From Georgenia_B sunbinii (GTDB taxonomy: Bacteria > Actinomycetota > Actinomycetes > Actinomycetales > Actinomycetaceae): a DNA stretch of 64,000 bases. Shown in pieces: positions 20,583-28,748 of the stretch. Under the pieces are notes generated by a model. The model worked only from the letters and a program-made list of their open reading frames with translations. It was not told the origin of the DNA and ran no database searches. Location of the stretch: NCBI RefSeq assembly GCF_036421855.1, contig NZ_JAZGOK010000013.1; one strand, 5' to 3'. Every line of letters begins with the position of its first letter. Position 1 is the first letter of the stretch. A program made the translations under genes and the position numbers.

Positions 20583-22451
20583 TCAGGCAGCGGCCGGCAG
20601 GAACTGGGTGTCGTGGAGCTGGGCGTAGCGGCCGCCGACAGCCAGGAGCTCGGCGTGGCTGCCGGACTCGACGATGCGCCCGTCCTCGACCACGAGGATC
20701 GTGTCGGCGGCCCGGATCGTCGACAGCCGGTGGGCGATGACGACGGCGGTGCGTCCGGCGAGCGCCTCGGCCAGCGCGGCCTGGACCGCGGCCTCGGACG
20801 TGGAGTCCAGGTGGGCAGTGGCCTCGTCGAGGATGACGATCTGCGGCCGCGCGAGGAGCACGCGTGCAATCGTCAGGCGTTGGCGCTCCCCACCGGAGAG
20901 CCGGTAGCCGCGGTCACCCACGACCGTGTCGAGCCCGTCGGGCACGCTCCGCACGAACTCGCTCAGCCGGGCTCGCCGGAGCGCCTCCCACACGTCGTCG
21001 TCGTCCGCCTCCGGACGGGCCAGGAGCAGGTTCTCGCGGACGCTCTCGTGGAACAGGTGACCGTCCTGGGTGACCATCCCGACCACGCTGCGCAGGGAGT
21101 CCGCGGTGAGGTCACGGACGTCGGTCCCGCCGATCCGCACCGCGCCGTCGTCCACGTCGAACAACCGGGGGATGAGCGCGGCGATGGTCGACTTCCCGGC
21201 CCCGGAGGATCCGACGAGCGCCACCGTCTGCCCCGGTTCGGCGACGAAGGAGACCTCGTGCAGCACGTCCACCCCGCCGCGGGCGTCGAGGGTGGCCACC
21301 TCCTCCAACGAGGCGAGCGAGACCTTGTCGGCCGCGGGGTAGGCGAAGGTGACCCGGTCGAACTCGACGGAGGCCGGCGCGTGGCCCAGGGGCCGCGCGT
21401 CCGGCTTCTCCTGGATCAGCGGTTCCAGGTCGAGGACCTCGAAGACTCGTTGAAAGCTGACCATCGCACTCATGACCTCGACCCGCGCGCTCGCCAGGGC
21501 GGTCAGCGGCGCGTAGAGCCGGGTGAGCAGCAGGGCTAGCGACACCACGGCTCCTGCCTCGAGACCGCCGGTGAGGGCGAGGTAGCCGCCGGCGCCGTAG
21601 ACCACGGCCAGTGCCAGGGCGGAGACAAGGGTGAGGGCGATGAAGAACACCTGCTGGAGCATCGCGCTACGTACCCCGATCTCCCGCACCCGGCCCGCCC
21701 GGGCGGCGAACGCCGCCGACTCGTGCTCAGGTCGCCCGAAGAGCTTGATGAGCGTGGCACCCGGGGCGGAGAACCGCTCGGTCATCTGGGTGCTCATCGT
21801 GGCGTTGTGGTTGGCGGCCTCCCGCTCGAGCCGGGCCAGCCGGGCACCCATCCGCCGGGCGGGCAGCACGAAGACCGGGAGCAGGACCAGCGTCAGCACG
21901 GTCACCTGCCAGGAGAGCAGCAGCATCGCCACCCCGGCGAGAATGAGCGTGACGACGTTGCTCACCACCCCGGAGAGAGTCTCGCTGAAGGCCCGCTGCG
22001 CCCCGATGACGTCGTTGTTCAGCCGACTGACGAGGGCACCGGTTCTGGTGCGGCCGAAGAACGCGATCGGCAGCCGTTGGACGTGGTCGTAGACGGCCGT
22101 GCGCAGGTCGAGGATGAGGCCCTCGCCGATGTTGGCCGACAACCACCGTTGCGCCAGGCCGAGCCCCGCCTCAGCCAGGGCGATGAGGGCGATCGCCGTC
22201 GCCAGCCCCACGACGACTCGCGCCGCCTGCCCACCGATGATCGCGTCGACGACGCGGCCGGCGAGGAGGGGCGTGGCCACGGTCATCGCCGCCATGAGGA
22301 CGCTGACGACGGTGAAGATGGTGATCCGGCGCCGGTGCGGGCGCGCGAAAGCAACGATCCGCTTGAGTGCGGCGCGGGAGAACGGTCGTTGGTCCTCATC
22401 GGCGTACGTCGCGGTGTAGAGCGCGTGCCACGCGGTGGACTCCATGCTCAT
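20583..22451 (-). CDS. Type I ABC exporter (fused permease and ATPase)
   Basis: A 622-residue half-transporter. Six transmembrane helices span about residues 40-325 (ITIFTVVSVLMAAMTVATPL onward), followed by a nucleotide-binding domain with Walker A GSSGAGKST, signature LSGGERQRLTIAR, Walker B IVILDEAT and a His switch AHRLST. The ATG used (MSMESTAW) has AGGGAGA upstream. It acts as a dimer in the membrane and exports a drug, lipid or peptide; the substrate is not predictable. It diverges from soxR. Its promoter region carries a SoxR box with TTGACC at -35 and a 19-bp spacer on its own strand, so redox-responsive expression is likely. It converges with the DyP gene with a 3-bp gap. Confidence 0.93.
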   Translation of the reverse strand: MSMESTAWHALYTATYADEDQRPFSRAALKRIVAFARPHRRRITIFTVVSVLMAAMTVATPLLAGRVVDAIIGGQAARVVVGLATAIALIALAEAGLGLAQRWLSANIGEGLILDLRTAVYDHVQRLPIAFFGRTRTGALVSRLNNDVIGAQRAFSETLSGVVSNVVTLILAGVAMLLLSWQVTVLTLVLLPVFVLPARRMGARLARLEREAANHNATMSTQMTERFSAPGATLIKLFGRPEHESAAFAARAGRVREIGVRSAMLQQVFFIALTLVSALALAVVYGAGGYLALTGGLEAGAVVSLALLLTRLYAPLTALASARVEVMSAMVSFQRVFEVLDLEPLIQEKPDARPLGHAPASVEFDRVTFAYPAADKVSLASLEEVATLDARGGVDVLHEVSFVAEPGQTVALVGSSGAGKSTIAALIPRLFDVDDGAVRIGGTDVRDLTADSLRSVVGMVTQDGHLFHESVRENLLLARPEADDDDVWEALRRARLSEFVRSVPDGLDTVVGDRGYRLSGGERQRLTIARVLLARPQIVILDEATAHLDSTSEAAVQAALAEALAGRTAVVIAHRLSTIRAADTILVVEDGRIVESGSHAELLAVGGRYAQLHDTQFLPAAA

Positions 22452-22495
22452 CGGGGTCTCCCTGGTCTCGGCGGGTGGTACCTGACCACCGTGAG

Positions 22496-22515
22496 ACATC
22501 AACTAAGGTTGAGGT
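22496..22515 (-). promoter_or_regulatory. SoxR box in the soxR/ABC-exporter intergenic region
   Basis: On the minus strand the site reads ACCTCAACCTTAGTTGATGT, a near-palindrome matching the SoxR operator layout CCTCAA-N6-TTGAGG with two changes in the right arm. It is embedded in TTGACC, a 19-bp spacer and CACGGT, the long spacer typical of MerR-family activated promoters, reading toward the ABC exporter. The same 13 bases TTGACCTCAACCT recur upstream of the MFS pump near 62.28 kb. Confidence 0.8.
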
Positions 22516-22534
22516 CAAGGGTGGGAGGAGTGCC

Positions 22535-22987
22535 ATGGATGCCGCACCGGCATGGGACCAGCAGGAGCTGAGCGTCGGCGAGCTGGCGAGCCGCAGTGGC
22601 GTCCGGGTCTCTGCCCTGCACTTCTACGAGCGGCGAGGCCTCATCGCCAGCCGCCGCACGCCCGGGAACCAGCGGCGGTATCGCCGCGACACCCTGCGCC
22701 GGGTCGCCTTGATCCGCATCGCCCAGCGGGTGGGCATCCCGCTCGCGGACATCCGCGACGCCCTCGACTCGTTGCCGGACGGCCGCACGCCCACCCGGCA
22801 GGACTGGCAACGCCTCTCCGCCCGGTGGCGGTCCGAGCTCGACGAGCGGATCCACCAGCTGGAGCAGCTGCGCGACGACTTCACCGACTGCATCGGCTGC
22901 GGCTGCCTCTCGCTCGACCGGTGCACCCTGGCCAACCCGAAGGACGTCTACGGCACCCAAGGCCCCGGCCCCCAACGCCTCGCCTGA
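22535..22987 (+). CDS. soxR: Redox-sensing MerR-family activator SoxR
   Basis: A 150-residue regulator with an N-terminal MerR winged helix (LSVGELASRSGVRVSALHFYERRGLI) and a C-terminal [2Fe-2S] ligand set CIGCGCLSLDRC, the exact CX2CXCX5C pattern of SoxR. The ATG is preceded by GGGAGGAG at six bases. In actinobacteria SoxR responds to redox-active compounds and turns on efflux and detoxification genes rather than a superoxide regulon (established for Streptomyces). The divergent ABC exporter with a SoxR box is the obvious target. A second perfect box near the right end of the window suggests an MFS pump as another. Confidence 0.97.
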   Translation: MDAAPAWDQQELSVGELASRSGVRVSALHFYERRGLIASRRTPGNQRRYRRDTLRRVALIRIAQRVGIPLADIRDALDSLPDGRTPTRQDWQRLSARWRSELDERIHQLEQLRDDFTDCIGCGCLSLDRCTLANPKDVYGTQGPGPQRLA

Positions 22988-23037
22988 CCTCACGCACACC
23001 GCCCGGACGGGTGACCCAAGCGGAGGTGGTGGCGCGG

Positions 23038-24180
23038 TCAGTGCAGGGGGGCGGCCTCGTGCAGGCGGTCGGCCGCGGCTGCGATGCGCTCGTCGGTGGC
23101 GGTGAGCGCGATCCGCACGTGACGGGCACCGGCCGGGCCGTAGAACTCCCCCGGGGCGACCAGGATCCCGCGCTCGGCGAGCGCCGCGACGATCCCGCGC
23201 CCGTCGAGCGGGGAGTCCTCCGGCAGGGCGGCCCACAGGTAGAGCCCGGCCTCGTTGCCCTCCCCCACGACAAGGCCCGCGGCGCGAACACTGGCGAGCA
23301 GCAGCTCGCGGCGGCGCCGGTAGGTCTCACGCTGCGCGGCGACGTGCTCGTCGTCGCCCAGTGCCGCCCCCAGTGCTGCCTGCACCGGCGTCGGCATCAT
23401 CATCCCGGTGTGCTTGCGGGTCGCCAGCAGCCGGTCGACGATCGCCGGGTCGCCGGCGGCGAAGGCGGCCCGGTAGCCGGCGAGGTTGGACTGCTTGCTG
23501 GCCGAGTACAGCACCAGCAGGCCCTCGTGGCTGCCGCCGGTCACCCGCGGGTCGAGCAGGCTCGGGACGCCGTCGCTCGCCCACGGCTCGGCCCACGCGA
23601 GCTCGGCGTAGCACTCGTCGCTGACCACCACCACGCCCCGCTGCCGAGCCCACGCGACCACCTTGGCCAGGTGCGCCACCCCGAGGACCTGCCCGGTGGG
23701 GTTGGACGGCGAGTTCAGCCACAGCAGCCGCACCCGCCCGGGCCCGACCGCCGTCGTCGCGTCCGCCGGCCACGGGGTCGCGCCGACCAGCCGGGCGCCG
23801 ACGTCGTAGGTCGGGTAGGCGATCCGGGGATGGACGACGACGTCGCCCTCACCGAGGCCGAGCAGCCCCGGCAACGCGGCGACCAGCTCCTTGGAGCCGA
23901 TCGTCGGCAGTACCGCGTCCGGTGTGAGGCCGGTGACCCCGCGCCGTCGTGCGAACCAGTCGACGACGGCGCGGCGCAGCTCCTCGGTGCCATGGGTCGT
24001 GGGGTAGCCCGGGGCGTCCGCGGCGGCGACGAGCGCCTCCCGGACCACCGCCGGGGTCGGGTCGATCGGGGTACCGATCGACAGGTCGACGATGCCCCCG
24101 GGGTGCTGCCCGGCGCGCGCCCGCGCGCCGTCGAGGCTGTCCCACGGGAACTGCGGCAGCGCGTCGACGAACAGCCCCAC
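23038..24180 (-). CDS. dapC: Succinyldiaminopimelate aminotransferase (class I PLP)
   Basis: A 380-residue aminotransferase of the lysine/diaminopimelate pathway, supplying peptidoglycan precursor. Seen are FVDALPQFPWDSL at the N-terminus, the motif NSPSNPTG, SDECYAELAW, and the PLP-lysine region YSASKQSNLAGYRAAF. The GTG start is chosen because the usual N-terminal sequence begins there; it follows the ferredoxin stop by five bases. The fdxA-dapC pair is a conserved actinobacterial arrangement, which supports DapC over other class I transaminases. The Shine-Dalgarno sequence is weak, so translation may be coupled to fdxA. Confidence 0.92.
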   Translation of the reverse strand: MGLFVDALPQFPWDSLDGARARAGQHPGGIVDLSIGTPIDPTPAVVREALVAAADAPGYPTTHGTEELRRAVVDWFARRRGVTGLTPDAVLPTIGSKELVAALPGLLGLGEGDVVVHPRIAYPTYDVGARLVGATPWPADATTAVGPGRVRLLWLNSPSNPTGQVLGVAHLAKVVAWARQRGVVVVSDECYAELAWAEPWASDGVPSLLDPRVTGGSHEGLLVLYSASKQSNLAGYRAAFAAGDPAIVDRLLATRKHTGMMMPTPVQAALGAALGDDEHVAAQRETYRRRRELLLASVRAAGLVVGEGNEAGLYLWAALPEDSPLDGRGIVAALAERGILVAPGEFYGPAGARHVRIALTATDERIAAAADRLHEAAPLH

Positions 24181-24185
24181 CGCGC

Positions 24186-24503
24186 TCAGGCCTGCGGCGG
24201 CAGCGCGGCGACCATCGGGTCGTCCTTGTCGATGACGCCCATCTTCGCCGCTCCACCGGGTGAGCCGATGACGTCGAAGAACTCCACGTTCGCCCGGTAG
24301 TAGTCGGCCCACTGCTCGGGGGTGTCGTCCTCGTAGTAGATCGCCTCGACGGGGCAGACCGGTTCGCAGGCGCCGCAGTCGACGCATTCGTCGGGCTGGA
24401 TGTACAGCATCCGGTTGCCCTCATAGATGCAATCGACTGGACACTCGTCGACGCACGAACGGTCCTTGACGTCGACGCACGGCTGCGCGATGACGTAGGT
24501 CAC
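24186..24503 (-). CDS. fdxA: Seven-iron ferredoxin
   Basis: A 105-residue ferredoxin with two cluster motifs. The first, CVDVKDRSCVDECPVDCIY, is the modified CX7CX3CP type for a [3Fe-4S] cluster. The second, CVDCGACEPVCP, is CX2CX2CX3CP for a [4Fe-4S] cluster. A GTG start (MTYVIAQPCVD) has GGGAGGGAACC upstream. The C-terminal extension with YYRANVEFFDVIGSPGG is typical of actinobacterial FdxA. It is a cytoplasmic electron carrier, likely co-transcribed with dapC. Confidence 0.96.
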   Translation of the reverse strand: MTYVIAQPCVDVKDRSCVDECPVDCIYEGNRMLYIQPDECVDCGACEPVCPVEAIYYEDDTPEQWADYYRANVEFFDVIGSPGGAAKMGVIDKDDPMVAALPPQA

Positions 24504-24626
24504 GGTTCCCTCCCTCTGCACGGCCGGCCGGCCGTGCCTGTCGGTGCCCGTCTAGTATCCCTCATAGCCGACGCCGCGCCGCCCCGAGGGCCACCCAGCG
24601 GTACGGCCGGTTGAGAAGGAGGCGTC

Positions 24627-24857
24627 GTGGCAGCGTTGTGGGCGGACTGGCCGGTCGGTACCCGGGTCGTCATCCGCTACCGGCTCGCCGAGGGCGGCTA
24701 CTCCGACGCGCTCGGGGACCTGCTCGAGGCGGACGAGGACAGCGCCTTGGTCGCCACCCGCCGGGGCCCGGTCCGGGTGTCGGCGAGCGACGCCGTCGTC
24801 GGCAAGAAGGTGCCGCCGCCCCCGCCGCCGCGCCGGCGCCGCCCGCCGCCGAGCTGA
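24627..24857 (+). CDS. Small SH3-like domain protein with Pro/Arg tail
   Basis: A 76-residue protein starting at GTG with a perfect AAGGAGG five bases before it. The segment WADWPVGTRVVIRYRLAEGG..SDALGDLLEADEDSALVATRRGPVRVSASDAVVGKKVPP resembles the N-terminal SH3-like domain found ahead of the GNAT domain in Rv0428c-type acetyltransferases of actinobacteria, but here the GNAT part is absent. The tail is six Pro, a run of Arg and three more Pro. It could be a stand-alone adaptor or a truncated acetyltransferase. The good ribosome site argues for real expression. Confidence 0.7.
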   Translation: MAALWADWPVGTRVVIRYRLAEGGYSDALGDLLEADEDSALVATRRGPVRVSASDAVVGKKVPPPPPPRRRRPPPS

Positions 24858-24858
24858 C

Positions 24859-26616
24859 CTACGGTGCCGAGCCGCAGACGACGCGGTCCCAGGGGATGTA
24901 CCTCGTCGTCCAGGAGTTCTCCGCCACGACCTCGTCGCCGAGGGTCACCGTGCGGCTGACGTTGACGGTGAAGCCCCGCTCCGGCGAGCCGTGCGGCACG
25001 CAGCCGGCGGCGGAGCTGTAGACGGTCGTCGGCTGGGTGAAGTTGTACCGGTGGCTGGTCGTGGTCGACACGTCGAAGTGCTCGGTCCCCCACAGCCGGA
25101 CGTGGAGCTCCCCGCCGGACACCCACGCCTGCACGAGCGCGCCGTAGGGCGTGGTGTTCTTCCACCGCAGGTCGATGCTCGGGGTGTACATCGTCGCCTC
25201 ACGGCCCTCGGGGTACCGGGGGTAGTGGTGGGAGTGGGTCTGGAACTGCTCGAACTCCATCCCGGCGAAGAAGGCGGCGTTGAAGACCGTCGTGGAGACC
25301 TGCGACAGCCCGCCGCCCATCCCGCTGGTCTCCAGGCCGTCGACGACGACGCCGGAGGAGACGAACCCGCGCTCGGTGGTGATCGGGCCGAGCGACTCGA
25401 TGAGGCTGAAGCTCTCGCCCGGCTGCACCAGGACGTTGGTGATCTTCTGCGCGCCGACCCGCAGGTTCTCGGTGCGCTGCGGGTCGTTGTGGAACGGGGT
25501 GGAGAACTCCGAGATCACCTCCACGACCCCCAGAGCCTCGGCGCCGGCGGTGGTGAGCTCCGGCTCGACCTCGGTGAGGGTGGCGACGGCGGTCCGGTCG
25601 GTGTCGGAGACCGCGGCGGCGGCCACCGCCTCGACGAGGACGTCGGTGTCGATGTCCATCCCGGTGGCGCCGGGCACGACCGTCGGGCTGCCGTCCTCGA
25701 GAACGATCCGCGCGTCACGGGCGGCGGTGGTGACCTCGGGGTCCCGGTCGAGCACGAGGTCGACGAGGGTCTCGCCGTCGAGCTCGAGCCGCAGCACGCC
25801 GTCGTCGCCGGCGCTGATGGCCGCCACCGCGGTGAGGTCCTGCGGGGTCAGCTCGATGAGCCGGTCATCGATGCTCACACTGACCGAGGACCGGGTCAGC
25901 GGCCGGGCGATCTCGTTCAGCGCAGTGCTCGTCGCCTCGGCGGTGACGTGCGGCTCGACCGCGGTGCCGGTGAGCTCGACCGGGTGCGGGCCGAGCAGCC
26001 ACTGCTCGACCACCTCGTCGGCCGCGGCGTCGACGTCCACCGCCAGGCCGTCGACCGCCTCGGTGACCTGGGCCTCGCCGTCGAGCAGCTCGATGGCGCC
26101 GTCGACCGGAGCGACGTCGAGCCCCTCCGCGACGGTCGTCAGCTCGGCCTGCAATGCGTCCTCGTCGACCGTCACGACCGGGTCGACGTCGCTGCCGCCG
26201 AACAGGTGGGCGAACAGCACGCGGGGGTCGAAGGACAGCCCGCTGAGCCGGTCGACGGTCGCGGCGGCGTCCACCGCCAGCCCGGCGGCCACCGGGTCGA
26301 GCGTCGTCTGCGAGTCGCCCATCACCACCGGCACCGGCGCGGTGACGGCGTCGGCCAGGTCGGTCTCCAGCCGGCTGACGGCGTCAGCGGCAGGCAGCCC
26401 ACCGATGTCGACCCCGGCGACGGTCGTGCCTCGCGGCACCCGCTCACCGAAGTACCACGCGGCGGCCAGGTACCCGCCGATGAGCACGACGAGGACCACG
26501 AGCGCGACGATCCAGCGCCGACGACGCCGGCCGTGGCTCCGGCGGTCTCGCCGACGGGTCTCCGCCTCGAAGCCGGCGAGCGGCGAGTCGTCGGTTCGCG
26601 TGGTGTCCGGGCTCAT
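24859..26616 (-). CDS. VanW-family membrane-anchored cell-wall protein
   Basis: A 585-residue protein. A basic cytoplasmic N-terminus (RRRDRRSHGRRRRRW) precedes one membrane helix (about 35-55) and an extracellular part. Residues about 60-380 contain putative peptidoglycan-binding-like repeats (VDIGGLPAADAVSRLE). Residues about 390-520 form the VanW domain: VQPGESFSLIESLGP, GGGLSQVSTTVFNAAFFAGM, HSHHYPRYPEGREAT. VanW is linked to vancomycin clusters but is widespread in Gram-positive bacteria without resistance, and its biochemical role is unresolved. Two Cys near the C-terminus may be disulfide-bonded. The gene ends two bases from the convergent SH3-like gene. Confidence 0.92.
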   Translation of the reverse strand: MSPDTTRTDDSPLAGFEAETRRRDRRSHGRRRRRWIVALVVLVVLIGGYLAAAWYFGERVPRGTTVAGVDIGGLPAADAVSRLETDLADAVTAPVPVVMGDSQTTLDPVAAGLAVDAAATVDRLSGLSFDPRVLFAHLFGGSDVDPVVTVDEDALQAELTTVAEGLDVAPVDGAIELLDGEAQVTEAVDGLAVDVDAAADEVVEQWLLGPHPVELTGTAVEPHVTAEATSTALNEIARPLTRSSVSVSIDDRLIELTPQDLTAVAAISAGDDGVLRLELDGETLVDLVLDRDPEVTTAARDARIVLEDGSPTVVPGATGMDIDTDVLVEAVAAAAVSDTDRTAVATLTEVEPELTTAGAEALGVVEVISEFSTPFHNDPQRTENLRVGAQKITNVLVQPGESFSLIESLGPITTERGFVSSGVVVDGLETSGMGGGLSQVSTTVFNAAFFAGMEFEQFQTHSHHYPRYPEGREATMYTPSIDLRWKNTTPYGALVQAWVSGGELHVRLWGTEHFDVSTTTSHRYNFTQPTTVYSSAAGCVPHGSPERGFTVNVSRTVTLGDEVVAENSWTTRYIPWDRVVCGSAP

Positions 26617-26659
26617 CGTCCTTGCCTCTCCTCGGGTGCGCCGCGGCGGCGCTCACCCG

Positions 26660-27163
26660 TCATGATCCGCCGAGCGGCCGCAGCCGCCCGAGGTGGTGCA
26701 CCAGTGCCCCGGTCGCCGTCGACCCGAGCCGTGCGTCGAGGACGTCCCCGACGACGACGTCGTGGTCCCCTGCGGTCTTCACCCACGCCGTGCGGCACTC
26801 GAGCCAGCCCTGGGCGTCGTCGAGCAGCGCGGCGTCGCTGTGCGCGCCCCGGGAGTGCGCCACCCCGGTGAGCTGCCCGGCGGACGGGCGGCCCGGGCTG
26901 GCGAGCCGGTCGGCCGCCACCCGCGCCTCGCCGTCGAGGAGGCTCACCGCCCAGGTGTCGACGTCGTCGAGCGCCTCGCGGAACCGGGCGTCGCGGTGGA
27001 CGCTGAACAGGATCATCGGCGGGCGCAGCGAGACCGAGTGGACGGAGTTCGCGGTCATCGCGAGGTCCAGCGCCCCCTGGCGCAGCGAGACGACGGTGAC
27101 GCCGGCCGCCAGCCGCTGCATCACCGCGCGGTAGCTCTCGACGAAGTCTTCGGTCGCGGTCAT
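26660..27163 (-). CDS. Flavin reductase-like FMN-binding protein
   Basis: A 167-residue split-barrel flavin reductase (FRedDomain). Seen are FRAVMQRLAAGVTVV-type N-terminal helix (YRAVMQRLAAGVTVVS), the flavin-loop segment LAMTANSVHSVSLRPPMILFSV, and the dimer/flavin region LTGVAHSRGAHSDAALLDDA ending with HDVVVGDVLDA. It would reduce FMN or FAD with NAD(P)H for a partner monooxygenase, which is not in view. Its ATG overlaps the end of mshB as ATGA, so it is translationally coupled to a mycothiol gene. Its function may therefore be thiol or redox related (inference). Confidence 0.87.
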   Translation of the reverse strand: MTATEDFVESYRAVMQRLAAGVTVVSLRQGALDLAMTANSVHSVSLRPPMILFSVHRDARFREALDDVDTWAVSLLDGEARVAADRLASPGRPSAGQLTGVAHSRGAHSDAALLDDAQGWLECRTAWVKTAGDHDVVVGDVLDARLGSTATGALVHHLGRLRPLGGS

Positions 27164-28677
27164 CGCCCCACCCCGGTGCCGGCGAACCAGCGCCGCGGCA
27201 GGAACGCGGCCACGAAGCACATCACTGGTGCGCCGAACAGCCACACGTACCCGATCGGCTGGCCGGTGACGATGACGTCGGCGCCGGGCCGGATGAACGC
27301 CATCGCCTGGGTGGTCATGACGACGGCAAGCACGGTGGTCAGCAGCCCGCTGCCGGCGGCGACCGCACGCGCGGTGACCGCGCCGGCGAGGACGCCGGCG
27401 AGCCCGACCGCCATGCCCACCGGCCAGCCGCCGAGCTCGTACCGGTGGACGGCGGTGCCGAGCATCGCCATGACGACCCCGACGACGGCGCACATGACGA
27501 TGGCCGCAGCCCCGCCACCGGTGATGAGGCGGTCCATGCGGGCGCTGGCCGCGCCGGTGCCGATGGCTGCCCGGCGTGGGTCGACCGGCGTGGAGCCGAG
27601 GCTCGGGCTCGGGACGGTCGCGGCGGTGAGCACCGCGACGAGGTCGGCGGCGCCGTCGAAGCCGGGGGCCACCCGGATGTAGGCACGGTCGAGCAGCGGC
27701 ATGAGGACGTTGTTGCTCAGCGCGAACCGCCCCGCCAGCAGCGGTTGGCCGGCGATCGGGGCGACCGCCTGGACCTGGGTGCGGTGTGCCCGCAGCGCGC
27801 CCAGCACCCGGTCGACGACCGCCGTCGCGTCGACCACCGCGGTGATCTCGGCGGTGGGCACGATGAGACCCGGCAGCTCGGTGCCGGCCGGCTCGGCGTC
27901 ACCCAGGTGGGTGACCACGAGCGGACGGCCGTCGGCGCCGAACAGGCTCGTCGCCGGGACGCCGTCGTCGTCGCCGTGGCCCGGGGCCGCGAGGTGACGG
28001 CCGAGCCGATCGACCGCCTCGCGGAGGTCGGGCTCCGCCTGCGCGACCCACAGCACGGTGGAGACCTGCCAGGACGGCAGCCCGTCGAGCGGGTCCGCGG
28101 CGTCGCCGGCCGGCGGGGACCAGGGCTCCTGCGCGGCGGCGATCTCCACGGCCCGCATCGCTACCCGGTGGGCGTGGACGTGGTCGGGATGGCCGTAGCC
28201 GCCGGTGGGCTCCTCGGTGAGCAGCGCGGTCGGCCGCAGGTGGCGGATGACGACGGCGAGCAGCCGGGCGGCCAGCTCGACGTCGACCCGGCTGAACGCG
28301 TCGGGGCCGGCGTCCGGCACCGGGCCGGCGATGCCGGGAGCGACCCACGTCATGCCGGAGTCGACGAACCTGGCCGGGCGATGGCCCTCCAGGCCGGGGA
28401 CCTGGTCGAGGAACAGGTGCCGGTCGACGCCCAGCTCGGTCAGCGCCGCCGCGAGCTCGGACTCGCGGTGCGCGGCAAGCGCTCCGCCGTCGCCCGCGAG
28501 GTGGGCCAGCTCGGGCGGGATGACCTCGCCACGCTCGCCGCGGGTGCAGCTGACGACCGAGACGTCGACGCCGGCCGCGACCGCGACCGCGAGGGTGGAG
28601 CCGGCGGCGATCGCCTCGTCGTCGGGGTGGGCGAAGACCCCGAGCAGCCGGTGTCGGCCGGCAAGGTCGGTGCTCAT
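27160..28677 (-). CDS. mshB: MshB deacetylase fused to a C-terminal membrane domain
   Basis: A 505-residue protein. Residues about 10-290 are the zinc PIG-L/LmbE deacetylase of mycothiol synthesis: GVFAHPDDEAIAAGS at the N-terminus and YGHPDHVHAHR give the metal-binding AHPDDE and HPDH motifs. The enzyme removes acetyl from GlcNAc-inositol. After about residue 390 a separate region with four or five hydrophobic helices begins (GGGAAAIVMCAVVGVVMAML onward). In relatives this resembles a small DUF6113-type membrane protein encoded next to mshB, so the two genes seem fused here. The fusion would tether the deacetylase to the membrane. Confidence 0.9.
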   Translation of the reverse strand: MSTDLAGRHRLLGVFAHPDDEAIAAGSTLAVAVAAGVDVSVVSCTRGERGEVIPPELAHLAGDGGALAAHRESELAAALTELGVDRHLFLDQVPGLEGHRPARFVDSGMTWVAPGIAGPVPDAGPDAFSRVDVELAARLLAVVIRHLRPTALLTEEPTGGYGHPDHVHAHRVAMRAVEIAAAQEPWSPPAGDAADPLDGLPSWQVSTVLWVAQAEPDLREAVDRLGRHLAAPGHGDDDGVPATSLFGADGRPLVVTHLGDAEPAGTELPGLIVPTAEITAVVDATAVVDRVLGALRAHRTQVQAVAPIAGQPLLAGRFALSNNVLMPLLDRAYIRVAPGFDGAADLVAVLTAATVPSPSLGSTPVDPRRAAIGTGAASARMDRLITGGGAAAIVMCAVVGVVMAMLGTAVHRYELGGWPVGMAVGLAGVLAGAVTARAVAAGSGLLTTVLAVVMTTQAMAFIRPGADVIVTGQPIGYVWLFGAPVMCFVAAFLPRRWFAGTGVGR

Positions 28678-28693
28678 CGCCTCATTGTCCCTT

Positions 28694-28718
28694 CCGTCGG
28701 TGCCTCGCGGACCGACGG
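28694..28718 (-). terminator. Hairpin between typA and mshB
   Basis: Arms CCGTCGGT and ACCGACGG with a 9-base loop lie between the typA stop and the mshB start on the same strand. The hairpin probably terminates or attenuates typA transcription before mshB. Confidence 0.55.
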
Positions 28719-28748
28719 CACGTCACGCGCGCCGTCGGCCCCGCGAGG

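Noticed and set aside
24504..24626. tRNA or riboswitch ahead of the ferredoxin and SH3-like genes
   Set aside because: No cloverleaf or conserved aptamer could be formed; it appears to be an ordinary divergent promoter region.
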